Below, in pieces: positions 48,952-58,978 of a stretch of DNA of 64,000 nucleotides. A program made the position numbers and the translations under genes. The notes under the pieces are model-generated. The model was given only the letters and a program-made list of their open reading frames with translations, was not told the DNA's origin and ran no database searches. The DNA is from Xylanibacter muris. GTDB lineage: Bacteria > Bacteroidota > Bacteroidia > Bacteroidales > Bacteroidaceae. Within the stretch, counting starts at the first letter, position 1, and each line of letters starts with the position of its first letter. Location: assembly GCF_013166605.1 (NCBI RefSeq), contig NZ_JABKKF010000006.1, positions 1 to 64,000 of the forward strand. Direction: 5' to 3'.

Positions 48952-51900
48952 ATGAAAAAGATATTAGGCCTCGACTTAGGAACAAGCAGTATCGGATGGG
49001 CTGTCGTTAACGAAAAAGAACATGAAGGCGAAGAGTCTTCCATAGTAAAACTCGGAGTCAGGGTAACCCCACTCACCGCTGAGGAGCAACGCGATTTTAA
49101 GGCAGGCAAACAGTTAACAACAAATGCCGATAGAACCATGAAGCGCAGTATGCGACGCAACTTACAACGCTACAAACTGAGGCGCAACAATCTTATAGAA
49201 ATAATGAAATCCAACGGTCTCATAAAAGAAGATACAACATTGACGGAACAAGGAAACAAATCGACATTTGAGACCTTCCATCTCAGGGCAAAGGCTGCAA
49301 CGGAACAAATATCATTAGAAGAATTTGCAAGAGTATTGCTAATGATAAACAAAAAACGCGGATACAAAAGTTCACGCAAAATAAAAGCTAATGAAGATGG
49401 AAGAATTATAGACGGAATGGATGTTGCCATACAGATGTACAGCCAAAATCTCACTCCGGGAGAATTCATGTTCCAAAATATAAAAAACGGGAAAAGATAC
49501 ACACCTGATTTCTACCGTTCAGATCTGATTACAGAATTTGACAGAATATGGAACTTTCAAAAACAGTTTTATCCGGAGATACTTACAGACACTCTGAGAG
49601 TAGAACTGTATGACAAGAACGAAAAGCAGACATGGGCTATATGTGCCAAACCGTTCTCACTTACAGGAATAAAGCGTGAAACAAAAGGAGACGAACAAAA
49701 AAGAGAAAACTATGAATGGCGCAAGGATAGTCTATCACATAAAATGAATCTTGAAAGACTTGCGATTGTCCTGCAAAAAATCAACGGACAGATAAACAAT
49801 TCGAGCGGCTATCTCGGAGAAATAAGCGACAGAAGCAAAGAACTGTATTTCAAGAGACAGACCGTGGGACAGTATCTTATGGAAAAACTAAATGCCAATC
49901 CTAATTACAGTTTAAAGAATAAAGTGTTCTATAGACAGGATTATTTAGACGAGTTTGAACGAATATGGGAAAACCAGGCTATATATCATAAAGAACTTAC
50001 AAAAGACTTAAAACGCGAAATACGCGATGTGATCATATTCTATCAAAGAGCATTGAAATCACAAAAAGGCCTCATAAGTTTCTGTGAATTTGAAAATAAG
50101 CAAATGGAGATTATCGTGGATGGGAAAACCAGACAAATAACCGTCGGTTCACGCGTTTGTCCAAAATCATCTCCATTATTTCAAGAATTCAAGATTTGGC
50201 ATATTATTAACAATATCCAGGTTTCGGGGAAGGTTATTCCGACAGAATATACAGATCTGTTCGGAACAACATGCCAAATGAAACACGGTAAACGTTTTCT
50301 TGATCAGGAAGAAAAAGAAATATTATTCAAAGAATTGAATATCAAGGAAAAAATGTCTAAGAATGATGTTCTGAAACTCTTATTCAATAAGACAGAGGAA
50401 TTAGATCTTAATTTCAAGGAAATAGAAGGAAACCGTACGCAGGCTGCATTGTTCAAAGCTTATCAGACAATAATAGATATGAGCGGACACGGTAAATATG
50501 ATTTCCCAAAAATGAAAACAGACGAAATCATGAATATAGTAAAGCCCGTCTTCTGTGACCTTGGATTTAATATTGACATTCTTCATTTTGACTCTTCTAT
50601 AAAAGGAAAGGCATATGAAAAACAACCGGCATATATGCTCTGGCATCTACTGTATTCATTTACCGGTGACAATTCAAAATCCGGTAATGAAAAACTTATC
50701 GGGAAAATATCAGAACTATATGGCTTCGACAAGGAGTATGCTGCGATAATAGCTAAAGCAACATTACAACAAGATTATGGAAACCTCAGTTCAAAAGCAA
50801 TACGCAAAATCTTGCCTTACATGAAGAATGGACAAGAATACAGCATGGCTTGTGAATCTGCTGGATACAGACATTCGAAAAAGTCACTTACGAAAGAAGA
50901 ACTTGACAACAAGATGCTAAAAGATAGGCTGGAACAGTTACCGCGCAACAGCCTACGCAATCCTGTGGTAGAGAAAATCCTCAATCAAATGATAAACATA
51001 GTAAACAGTATCATCACAATGTACGGTAAACCGGACGAGATACGTATAGAGATGGCACGTGAACTGAAGAAAAGTGCCAAAGAACGTGAGGAAATGACAA
51101 AAGCCATAAACCGGACAACAAAAGAACACGAAGATTTTCGGAACATATTGCAAGAAGAATTTGGTATAAAAAACGTAAGCCGAAATGATATTATAAGATA
51201 TAAATTATATATGGAACTCGAGAAGAACGGACACAAAACGCTATATTCAAACACGTATATTTCTAAGGAAAAACTTTTCAGCAAAGAATTCGACATTGAG
51301 CATATCATACCGCAAGCAAAACTGTTTGACGACTCATTCTCAAATAAGACGATAGAGACCCGTGATATAAATATAGAGAAGAGCAATAAAACAGCATACG
51401 ACTTTATATGTGAAAAATATAATGCTGAAGAAATTAAAGATTATGTAAGCAAAATAGACAAACTTTTCCGCGATGGCGTGATAAGTAAAACCAAGCGAGA
51501 TAAGCTGATGATGAAAGAAGCCGACATACCAGATGGATTTATCAACCGTGATTTACGAGAATCTCAATATATCGCAAAGAAAGCACGGGAAATATTGGAA
51601 GAGATTGTCAGGGAAGTGGTACCAACCACCGGCTCTGTAACTTCACGTCTGCGTGAAGACTGGCAACTGGTTGATGTGATGAAAGAACTTAACTGGAACA
51701 AATACAACAAGCTCGGACTAACAGAGATTATAGAAGACAGGGACGGAAGAAGAATACGTAAAATTACGAATTGGACAAAGCGCAACGACCATCGTCACCA
51801 CGCAATGGATGCACTCACAATTGCATTCACAAAACACAGCCACATTCAATATCTCAACAACCTAAACGCAAAAAATGACAAGGGAGGAAACATATATGCT

Positions 51901-53121
51901 ATAGAGAAACAAGAACTTTATCGCGACAAAGGCAAGCTTAAGTTCTGCCCTCCCATGCCGTTGGATATACTTAGGGCTGAGGCAAAACGTCATCTGGAAA
52001 ACGTCCTTGTTTCAATAAAGTCAAAGAACAAGGTCGTCACAAAAAATAAAAACATATCTAAGAAAAAGAATGGAAAGAACAAGAAAATACAGTTGACTCC
52101 ACGAGGTAAATTGCATAACGAGACGATATACGGAAAAATTAGGCAATATACCGTAAAAGAAGAAAAAGTGAATGCGGCATTTACAGAAGAGAAAATAGCT
52201 ACAGTTGCAAATCTGAAATACCGCAATGCGTTGTTTGCAAGACTAAAAAGCTTTGACGGAAATGCAAAAAAAGCATTTACGGGAAGCAACAGTTTGCAGA
52301 AGAAACCGCTTTTCCTAAATGAAATGCACACAGAATGTGTTCCGGAAAAAGTCAAGATTGTGACTCTTGAGGGTATATATACACAAAGAAAAGAAATAAC
52401 CCCAGATTTGAAACTCGAAAAAGTTATAGATGTTCATGTGCGTGAAATATTAAAAGCACGTCTTAAAGAATATGACAACGACCCGAAAAAAGCATTTGTC
52501 AATCTTGACTATAATCCAATATGGCTGAATAAAGAAAAGGGTATTTCAATAAAGCGCGTGACTATACGTGGTGTGAATAATGCCGTGGCACTACATGACA
52601 AACATGATAATACCGGAAAGCTTATTCTTGACAGTGAAGGGAAAAGACAGCCGGCCGACTTTGTAAGTACAAGCAATAATCATCATGTTGCAATATACCG
52701 CGATGCGGAAGATAATTTGCAGGAGAACGTTGTATCATTCTATGAAGCAACAATGCGTGCAAATATGAATATGCCGATTATAGACAAGAACTATAGGAAA
52801 ACAGATGGATGGCAATTCCTTTTTACCATGAAACAGAATGAATATTTTGTTTTTCCTAATACTGAAACGGGATTTAATCCAAGTGAAACAGATCTGCTTA
52901 ATCCCGACAACTACACAGAGATTAGCAAAAACTTGTTCAGAGTACAGAAGCTGGCAAGTAAATATTATGTGTTTAGACATCATCTCGAAACAACTGTTGA
53001 TGACAATAATGAATTACAAGAAATTACATGGAAAAGAATAACATCATTAAACGGAATAAATAAAATAATTAAAGTCCGCGTCAATCATATCGGTCAAATA
53101 GTATCTGTAGGTGAATACTAA
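48952..53121 (+). CDS. cas9: Cas9 endonuclease, type II-C
   Basis: 1389 aa, in the large end of II-C Cas9 proteins, as in other Bacteroidota. RNA-guided DNA nuclease that uses crRNA:tracrRNA. RuvC-I ILGLDLGTSSIGWAVV gives D8; the arginine-rich bridge helix follows (RTMKRSMRRNLQRYKLRRNN). RuvC-II IRIEMARELKK gives E700. The HNH motif is DIEHIIPQAKLFDD with H784; RuvC-III RHHAMDALTIAFT supplies H950 and D953. All four catalytic positions are present, so the protein should be an active nuclease. The C-terminal PAM-interacting domain (from about 1100) is divergent. cas1 follows 13 bp later. PAM cannot be deduced from here. Confidence 0.97.
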   Translation: MKKILGLDLGTSSIGWAVVNEKEHEGEESSIVKLGVRVTPLTAEEQRDFKAGKQLTTNADRTMKRSMRRNLQRYKLRRNNLIEIMKSNGLIKEDTTLTEQGNKSTFETFHLRAKAATEQISLEEFARVLLMINKKRGYKSSRKIKANEDGRIIDGMDVAIQMYSQNLTPGEFMFQNIKNGKRYTPDFYRSDLITEFDRIWNFQKQFYPEILTDTLRVELYDKNEKQTWAICAKPFSLTGIKRETKGDEQKRENYEWRKDSLSHKMNLERLAIVLQKINGQINNSSGYLGEISDRSKELYFKRQTVGQYLMEKLNANPNYSLKNKVFYRQDYLDEFERIWENQAIYHKELTKDLKREIRDVIIFYQRALKSQKGLISFCEFENKQMEIIVDGKTRQITVGSRVCPKSSPLFQEFKIWHIINNIQVSGKVIPTEYTDLFGTTCQMKHGKRFLDQEEKEILFKELNIKEKMSKNDVLKLLFNKTEELDLNFKEIEGNRTQAALFKAYQTIIDMSGHGKYDFPKMKTDEIMNIVKPVFCDLGFNIDILHFDSSIKGKAYEKQPAYMLWHLLYSFTGDNSKSGNEKLIGKISELYGFDKEYAAIIAKATLQQDYGNLSSKAIRKILPYMKNGQEYSMACESAGYRHSKKSLTKEELDNKMLKDRLEQLPRNSLRNPVVEKILNQMINIVNSIITMYGKPDEIRIEMARELKKSAKEREEMTKAINRTTKEHEDFRNILQEEFGIKNVSRNDIIRYKLYMELEKNGHKTLYSNTYISKEKLFSKEFDIEHIIPQAKLFDDSFSNKTIETRDINIEKSNKTAYDFICEKYNAEEIKDYVSKIDKLFRDGVISKTKRDKLMMKEADIPDGFINRDLRESQYIAKKAREILEEIVREVVPTTGSVTSRLREDWQLVDVMKELNWNKYNKLGLTEIIEDRDGRRIRKITNWTKRNDHRHHAMDALTIAFTKHSHIQYLNNLNAKNDKGGNIYAIEKQELYRDKGKLKFCPPMPLDILRAEAKRHLENVLVSIKSKNKVVTKNKNISKKKNGKNKKIQLTPRGKLHNETIYGKIRQYTVKEEKVNAAFTEEKIATVANLKYRNALFARLKSFDGNAKKAFTGSNSLQKKPLFLNEMHTECVPEKVKIVTLEGIYTQRKEITPDLKLEKVIDVHVREILKARLKEYDNDPKKAFVNLDYNPIWLNKEKGISIKRVTIRGVNNAVALHDKHDNTGKLILDSEGKRQPADFVSTSNNHHVAIYRDAEDNLQENVVSFYEATMRANMNMPIIDKNYRKTDGWQFLFTMKQNEYFVFPNTETGFNPSETDLLNPDNYTEISKNLFRVQKLASKYYVFRHHLETTVDDNNELQEITWKRITSLNGINKIIKVRVNHIGQIVSVGEY

Positions 53122-53134
53122 ATATTGGAATATC

Positions 53135-54425
<1,291 letters not shown>

Positions 54426-54519
54426 TCTTTTAACCTTACAAAATATTAATTAACGGCAGTTTAGATTAATTCCTATCTATCTATTTATATATCAATATAT
54501 GCTATTAATGGAATCTTTA

Positions 54520-54559
54520 TATTAATGGGATTTTGTTATATAACAAAATCCCATTAATA
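54520..54559. terminator. 40-bp perfect palindrome between cas2 and the array
   Basis: A 40-bp perfect palindrome with no loop is centred at 54539/54540. Each arm contains TATTAATGGGATTTTGTTAT, and the other arm is its complement. As RNA it would form a 20-bp hairpin or terminate transcription from both sides: from cas2 on the plus strand and from the array's leftward transcripts. A near copy of the arm (CTATTAATGGAATC) occurs at about 54502. Confidence 0.7.
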
Positions 54560-54626
54560 AGACAACATTTTTTCTTTTCTATTTGTGTCTGTATATCTCT
54601 GTCTTTCACCACTTTACTTCACTTGT
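54560..54626. other. short AT/T-rich stretch next to the array (probable acquisition leader)
   Basis: Between the palindrome and the first repeat there are 67 bp with T-rich tracts (TTTTTTCTTTTCTATTTGTG). This is the cas2-proximal side and the array's end opposite to the truncated repeat, so new spacers are probably added here. No promoter motif is present on the plus strand. Confidence 0.4.
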
Positions 54627-55258
54627 GATGTTTATTACTATACAAAGATACGAATTTTAAAGCAAATCACAACACACCGGGGATGGTCATTCCCACACTT
54701 TCCGATGTTTATTACTATACAAAGATACGAATTTTAAAGCAAATCACAACGCCAGGTGATGACTACTGTTAATATTGATGATGTTTATTACTATACAAAG
54801 ATACGAATTTTAAAGCAAATCACAACTCCTTACGGTCATAACATTATAAATGCTTTGATGTTTATTACTATACAAAGATACGAATTTTAAAGCAAATCAC
54901 AACCTCCAACCGTTCTAATAACCGTAACAATCGATGTTTATTACTATACAAAGATACGAATTTTAAAGCAAATCACAACTCGCCACTGCGGCGTTATTTC
55001 TCTCGCCACGATGTTTATTACTATACAAAGATACGAATTTTAAAGCAAATCACAACATGTCACTTCAAGTATCGTTCTACCCAAAAGATGTTTATTACTA
55101 TACAAAGATACGAATTTTAAAGCAAATCACAACACGACAGCACAAGCGTCATCGAGCGCGATGGATGTTTATTACTATACAAAGATACGAATTTTAAAGC
55201 AAATCACAACGACTTTTAAACATGCCTATTCTTCCAAACAATGTTTATTACTATACAA
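54627..55258 (-). CRISPR. type II-C CRISPR array, 8 full 47-bp repeats, 8 spacers and a truncated last repeat
   Basis: Full repeats start at 54627, 54704, 54780, 54857, 54933, 55010, 55087 and 55164, are identical and 47 bp long (plus-strand start GATGTTTATTACTATACAAA, end AAAGCAAATCACAAC). Spacers are 29-30 bp. After the eighth repeat comes the eighth spacer and then a partial repeat of about 18 bp (ATGTTTATTACTATACAA at 55241-55258). The repeat is read on the minus strand as GTTGTGATTTGCTTTAAAA..., matching the tracrRNA anti-repeat, so crRNAs are transcribed leftwards. Each repeat contains TTG-N19-TATCTTTG (minus strand), a Bacteroidota-type promoter. Confidence 0.97.
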
Positions 55259-55780
55259 CCATGGTATGTGGAAGTATTTGATTGCCTATTATATGCAGTT
55301 AATACGGTAGAAAAGTGAACTAGAATTTACTTATAGGTCTAAGGATAGTGAAGATTTAACGATTTTAACCTGCTTTCACGCTAAATATGAGGTTTGGATG
55401 ACAAAATGAGGAAAGAGAAATAAGAGAAGACAGTCAAAAAAGAAAATAAAATGGGATGCGGTTGAAACGATACCCATTCCCATATATGGATATAAAGGCA
55501 ACTTCGCTTTATAGTCTGTATATTTAAGAAGTATAAAGTAAAGTGGATTGCATGGAATGGGGTCGGTTTAAACCACACCATCTGTTTGTATCGACCTAAA
55601 TTGATTTCTTGACTTAATGCTATATATAAGAGATGAATAAAGTCAAGTAGTACAAAGATGGTGAGTTGCCAAGGTAATAGCTCTTTTCTTCTTTACATAA
55701 GCAAAGCTGTATATCTCGGCATAATTGCTCAAGCGAGTGTTTTTAACAGTGGATTCATGCGAAAATTTTCTCTTTCTGTC
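55259..55780. other. gene-free region downstream of the CRISPR array
   Basis: About 520 bp without a supported gene. It begins right after the truncated repeat. No TAnnTTTG promoter directed into the array is seen on the minus strand. Two loosely similar patches (TTTAAACCGACCCCATT and TTTCAACCGCATCCCATT, minus strand) at about 55560 and 55450 may be a degenerate repeat. Confidence 0.4.
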
Positions 55781-57094
55781 TTACATTTCATTGTTTGGTT
55801 TTGGAAACTGCATCATATATTCATGAAAAGCTTCAATAGATATAGTGCCATCCAACAGACCTTTAAAATAATCTCCCGATGTTCTGTCAAATACAGCATT
55901 GTTAGAAGCAGAGCCTTTTGCTGCGATGATGAAATTGTAGTCCGTTAGGAATCGGCACATAGTCTCAACATATTCTCTTTTCATTTTTATAAGCCTACCC
56001 AAAATCTTAGTAGAGCCATCATCTTCTTCTTGTTTAGTTACTTTCTTACAAAAAAACGCACAACGCTTATATATTGCGTACTCTTCATCTACAAAACCAC
56101 CAAGGTCTTCTTTAAGTGCTTTAATTCTTTCTGATGTATAATGGTTATAAAGTCCTGTTGGTTTCTCACCTTGTGCTTCCACATACACATAGTTCAAATA
56201 ATAACGCCCATTATCAATAAAGGCCACAATTCTACGAATCACCAATTCATCCCATTCTATTAGAAACTTTCGCCTATTCAAATGCCTAAAATTAGTAATG
56301 TTTAACGCACAGCCTGCTCTGAACCACCAAATTGGATCATTTACCCCAATAATACTTTTCTTAAATTGTATGGGGGAATCCAATAACTTGGACAAGTGAC
56401 GTTGAATGTCTCTTATCTTCTGAAATTCAACCAAACCTCTGTAGCCAGGAAAAGCCTCTGCCATTCTTCTTCTGAAAAACAATGTTGATTTCTCAGAGAT
56501 AACTGGCTCTATGACAGGTTTAGAGGGTCTTAGCTTTTCATATTGTTTCTCTATCCAGTTGATAAGATATGACTTGTCTAAATGCCTATGCCTACCATTC
56601 CTCTTGATATATTCAATAACTTCAAGTATGCGTGAAGTCAGGTCACAGTTGGAAGAAGTGAAACTATATATTGCACGATGATTAATGTCAAAGGGCATAT
56701 TTTCTGGACCCCAATTACCCTGACGAGCCGCAACAATAACATATCCTACTCCCAAAGCACTCATAGCATATCCCAATTCTAAAAGAACATTAGGATTAGG
56801 CACTTCCTTACTGACTTGCATCCCATTCCCAGACGTCTTCTGATAGTTTATCACTGGAGTTACATCTGCAAGAAATATATCACTAGCATCTATTTTCCTT
56901 AGAATCGTCTGATCTATAGATGGCATACCAGATTCACCCAATGTAGAAGGGTCAATCTCAAGCCTTATGCCTCTATCATTTAATGCTTCCACAGCGTTTT
57001 GTAGAGCAACATCTAATGTCTTTCTGCTCTTCTTGTCCTCAGACTGCCAAGAGAAAAATACTTTGTATTGACTACCCATAATTTCAGTTGACAT
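55781..57094 (-). CDS. TIR-like domain protein, predicted defence or signalling effector
   Basis: 437 aa. Residues about 9-165 resemble TIR-like nucleotide-binding domains of the CAP12/Pycsar-effector group (PF10137-like): YKVFFSWQSEDKKSRKTLDVAL, KIDASDIFLADVTPV and PNPNVLLELGYAMSALG. E106 in the last motif is the candidate catalytic Glu for NAD+ cleavage. The remaining 270 residues are not recognised. The frame overlaps the AlbA_2-type gene upstream by 11 bp, so the two are probably translated together; a start at M6 (57079) is the alternative and would leave a 5-bp gap. The gene sits beside the CRISPR array. Role in immunity is inferred from domain and location. Confidence 0.72.
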   Translation of the reverse strand: MSTEIMGSQYKVFFSWQSEDKKSRKTLDVALQNAVEALNDRGIRLEIDPSTLGESGMPSIDQTILRKIDASDIFLADVTPVINYQKTSGNGMQVSKEVPNPNVLLELGYAMSALGVGYVIVAARQGNWGPENMPFDINHRAIYSFTSSNCDLTSRILEVIEYIKRNGRHRHLDKSYLINWIEKQYEKLRPSKPVIEPVISEKSTLFFRRRMAEAFPGYRGLVEFQKIRDIQRHLSKLLDSPIQFKKSIIGVNDPIWWFRAGCALNITNFRHLNRRKFLIEWDELVIRRIVAFIDNGRYYLNYVYVEAQGEKPTGLYNHYTSERIKALKEDLGGFVDEEYAIYKRCAFFCKKVTKQEEDDGSTKILGRLIKMKREYVETMCRFLTDYNFIIAAKGSASNNAVFDRTSGDYFKGLLDGTISIEAFHEYMMQFPKPNNEM

Positions 57095-58469
57095 TATTTT
57101 TCACGATTGCCCAAAAACCATCATTATCCTTGCCTTCACGCTTCAGTATTCCACTCTTTTGTAAAGCAGAAAGGTCACGCTCGATGGTACGTTGGCTCAC
57201 CGACAATGTCTCCGACATTTGCTTACCAGTTATTGTCGGAGACTCTTTGATTATATTAAGGATTTTCCGTTGACGTTCAGAGAGTTTTGTCTCTGACACA
57301 TCTCCGACATTATCTCCGACATTCGAACTGTCGGAAGAGGCAAAGATGATGGTCTGAAATTGGGTCGGGGTTGATTTGAATATGGGCTTCAGTTCGTCCC
57401 TATACCCATCCAATGCTTTTGTCTCATTGCAGATGCGTGTAAGTCCACTGCCTCGTTTCTCCATATAGTCAAGCTGAGCCATTACATTTGCAAGGATAGG
57501 GTTACGTCTTTCGGAAGAAACGTCTGCGATGTCTATGTCTTGAATCAGCATGCCATTGTACATTCCGCCAGGGGATGTTACAGTGAGTCGGTCATCGAAT
57601 ATGTCAAGATGTACTTCACCACCCATCACCGTATAGTCACGATGGATAAAGTGGTTAACCATAGCTTCAAGAACGGCACGTTCTGCATATTCAGGTTTGT
57701 TCTTTCGTCTATCGGGCAGTTTCTCCCAGCCTTTCTTAGTGTTGGATTTCACAAAGTTCATAGCCTCACGAAGCAGCATGAGGATGTTGCCTGTGAACTC
57801 TGCATCGTTGATGGCATCACCCTTTTCCTTTCCATCCCATCGTGTGCAGTATAGGCGAGATTGCCATAATGGACAATCATCGGCAAACAGTGCTCCTGCA
57901 TTAGTAAGGTAACCAGTACTGGTTACCAGCCCGAACGATAATAGATACTTCTTATCCCATTCTTGTTTAGTACGGTCTTTGAAAGCATTCGCTATTATCG
58001 TGAAAGCATAGTCTTCAATCTTATAATTCGTATGAAGGGAATCGTAGGTTTTATTAGAACCTTTAAGTACCAAACGTACCATTTGCTCTGCCGTGACAGG
58101 AAGACTCTCATCACCTACACGAACAAAGGCTATGCGCAGACCATCACCAACGTAGTAATACGGAGTATAATGCCCTGCAATGACTTTGAGTTGCAATACA
58201 TGTAAACCATCTATATTATGAGGGATCATTTCCACCTCTGGTAAAGGATCCATATAGTCACGAATCTTACTACTGATAGTTTCACACACATGCTGTACAT
58301 CATCAAGACCTCTGACGATACCATCATTATCAATACCAAAGAAAAGTGAGCCACCTAAACCATTGGCGAAAGCACTTACGCTCTTCAACCAGCTCTTAGG
58401 CTTCTTTTCTTCAAGCATCAACTTAAAATCGCATGCGGTACATTCTGTTATCAGAGTATTCAGATCCAT
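57084..58469 (-). CDS. AlbA_2 (Schlafen-like) ATP-binding transcriptional regulator
   Basis: 461 aa from the ATG at 58469; an in-frame ATG 13 codons upstream would start almost at the mapped promoter and lacks the usual MDLNTLITE start. Domains: AlbA_2 fold (about 15-130; FKLMLEEKKPKSWLKSVSAFANGLGGSLFFGIDNDG), HATPase_c_4-like region (about 250-380; ERAVLEAMVNHFIHRDYTVMGG, RRNPILANVMAQLDYMEKRGSGL) and a C-terminal winged helix (about 405-455; LSERQRKILNIIKESPTITGKQMSE, SVSQRTIERDLSALQKSGIL). Such proteins are RNA- or DNA-binding regulators in many accessory regions. A short NVGDNVGD repeat lies before the HTH. The downstream TIR-like gene overlaps its end. Confidence 0.8.
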   Translation of the reverse strand: MDLNTLITECTACDFKLMLEEKKPKSWLKSVSAFANGLGGSLFFGIDNDGIVRGLDDVQHVCETISSKIRDYMDPLPEVEMIPHNIDGLHVLQLKVIAGHYTPYYYVGDGLRIAFVRVGDESLPVTAEQMVRLVLKGSNKTYDSLHTNYKIEDYAFTIIANAFKDRTKQEWDKKYLLSFGLVTSTGYLTNAGALFADDCPLWQSRLYCTRWDGKEKGDAINDAEFTGNILMLLREAMNFVKSNTKKGWEKLPDRRKNKPEYAERAVLEAMVNHFIHRDYTVMGGEVHLDIFDDRLTVTSPGGMYNGMLIQDIDIADVSSERRNPILANVMAQLDYMEKRGSGLTRICNETKALDGYRDELKPIFKSTPTQFQTIIFASSDSSNVGDNVGDVSETKLSERQRKILNIIKESPTITGKQMSETLSVSQRTIERDLSALQKSGILKREGKDNDGFWAIVKNNVN

Positions 58470-58470
58470 T

Positions 58471-58531
58471 GTTATGATAACTACTATATTATCAATCAGT
58501 AAAAACATTTTTATTCATAAGTGCAAAATTA
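58471..58531 (-). promoter_or_regulatory. promoter and probable operator of the AlbA_2/TIR pair
   Basis: Minus-strand TAATTTTG at 58531-58524 is the -7 element. The perfect 11-bp dyad GTTATGATAAC lies at 58471-58481, between the expected start of transcription and the ATG at 58469, suited to autoregulation by the encoded helix-turn-helix protein. Confidence 0.55.
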
Positions 58532-58978
58532 CAACTAATTATCCGAAAACCAGCATAAAAGTCTTTGTTTCGTATAGTTCTAAGTATCATAGGTACAATT
58601 TTAATGGTAGATGAATATATGCATTACATTTTGCCGAGCGAGATTCAATTGTTAAGTGAGTTTGAAAATGCGCATATCTGAATCAGGGTCCAGCCATTGA
58701 ACTTCAAGGCCGGACGAACGGACTACGAGAGAACAGATGGAGGCACAGACAGACAGGTTTGTCCGTTATAAGTTTTTGATTTTATAAGTCAGATCGGAGC
58801 AATGACTTATAAAATCAAAAACAAAAGAAACTGAATGCTTATCAGTAAAGCGTGAAGCATAACATAGGATACCTCATGTTCCGGACAATGAACATCATCA
58901 GCGCTCTCGTTCCTCCAGGATATTCCGGCATCTGTTCAGCGATTGTATAGACAGGGGGGGGGCGACACCGGTATCGGC
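58532..58978. other. gene-free region with a long hairpin and a G9 run
   Basis: It holds a perfect 20-bp inverted repeat (58772-58791 and 58803-58822, arm GTTTTTGATTTTATAAGTCA, 11-nt loop) that would serve as terminator for the SH3 gene transcribed leftwards. A run of nine G residues lies at 58954-58962, 17 bp outside the SH3 gene stop. No coding region is supported. Confidence 0.55.

Noticed and set aside
55381..55581. Minus-strand frame of 66 codons right of the array
   Set aside because: Low-complexity composition (Phe, Ile, Ser rich), no homology pattern, no promoter.
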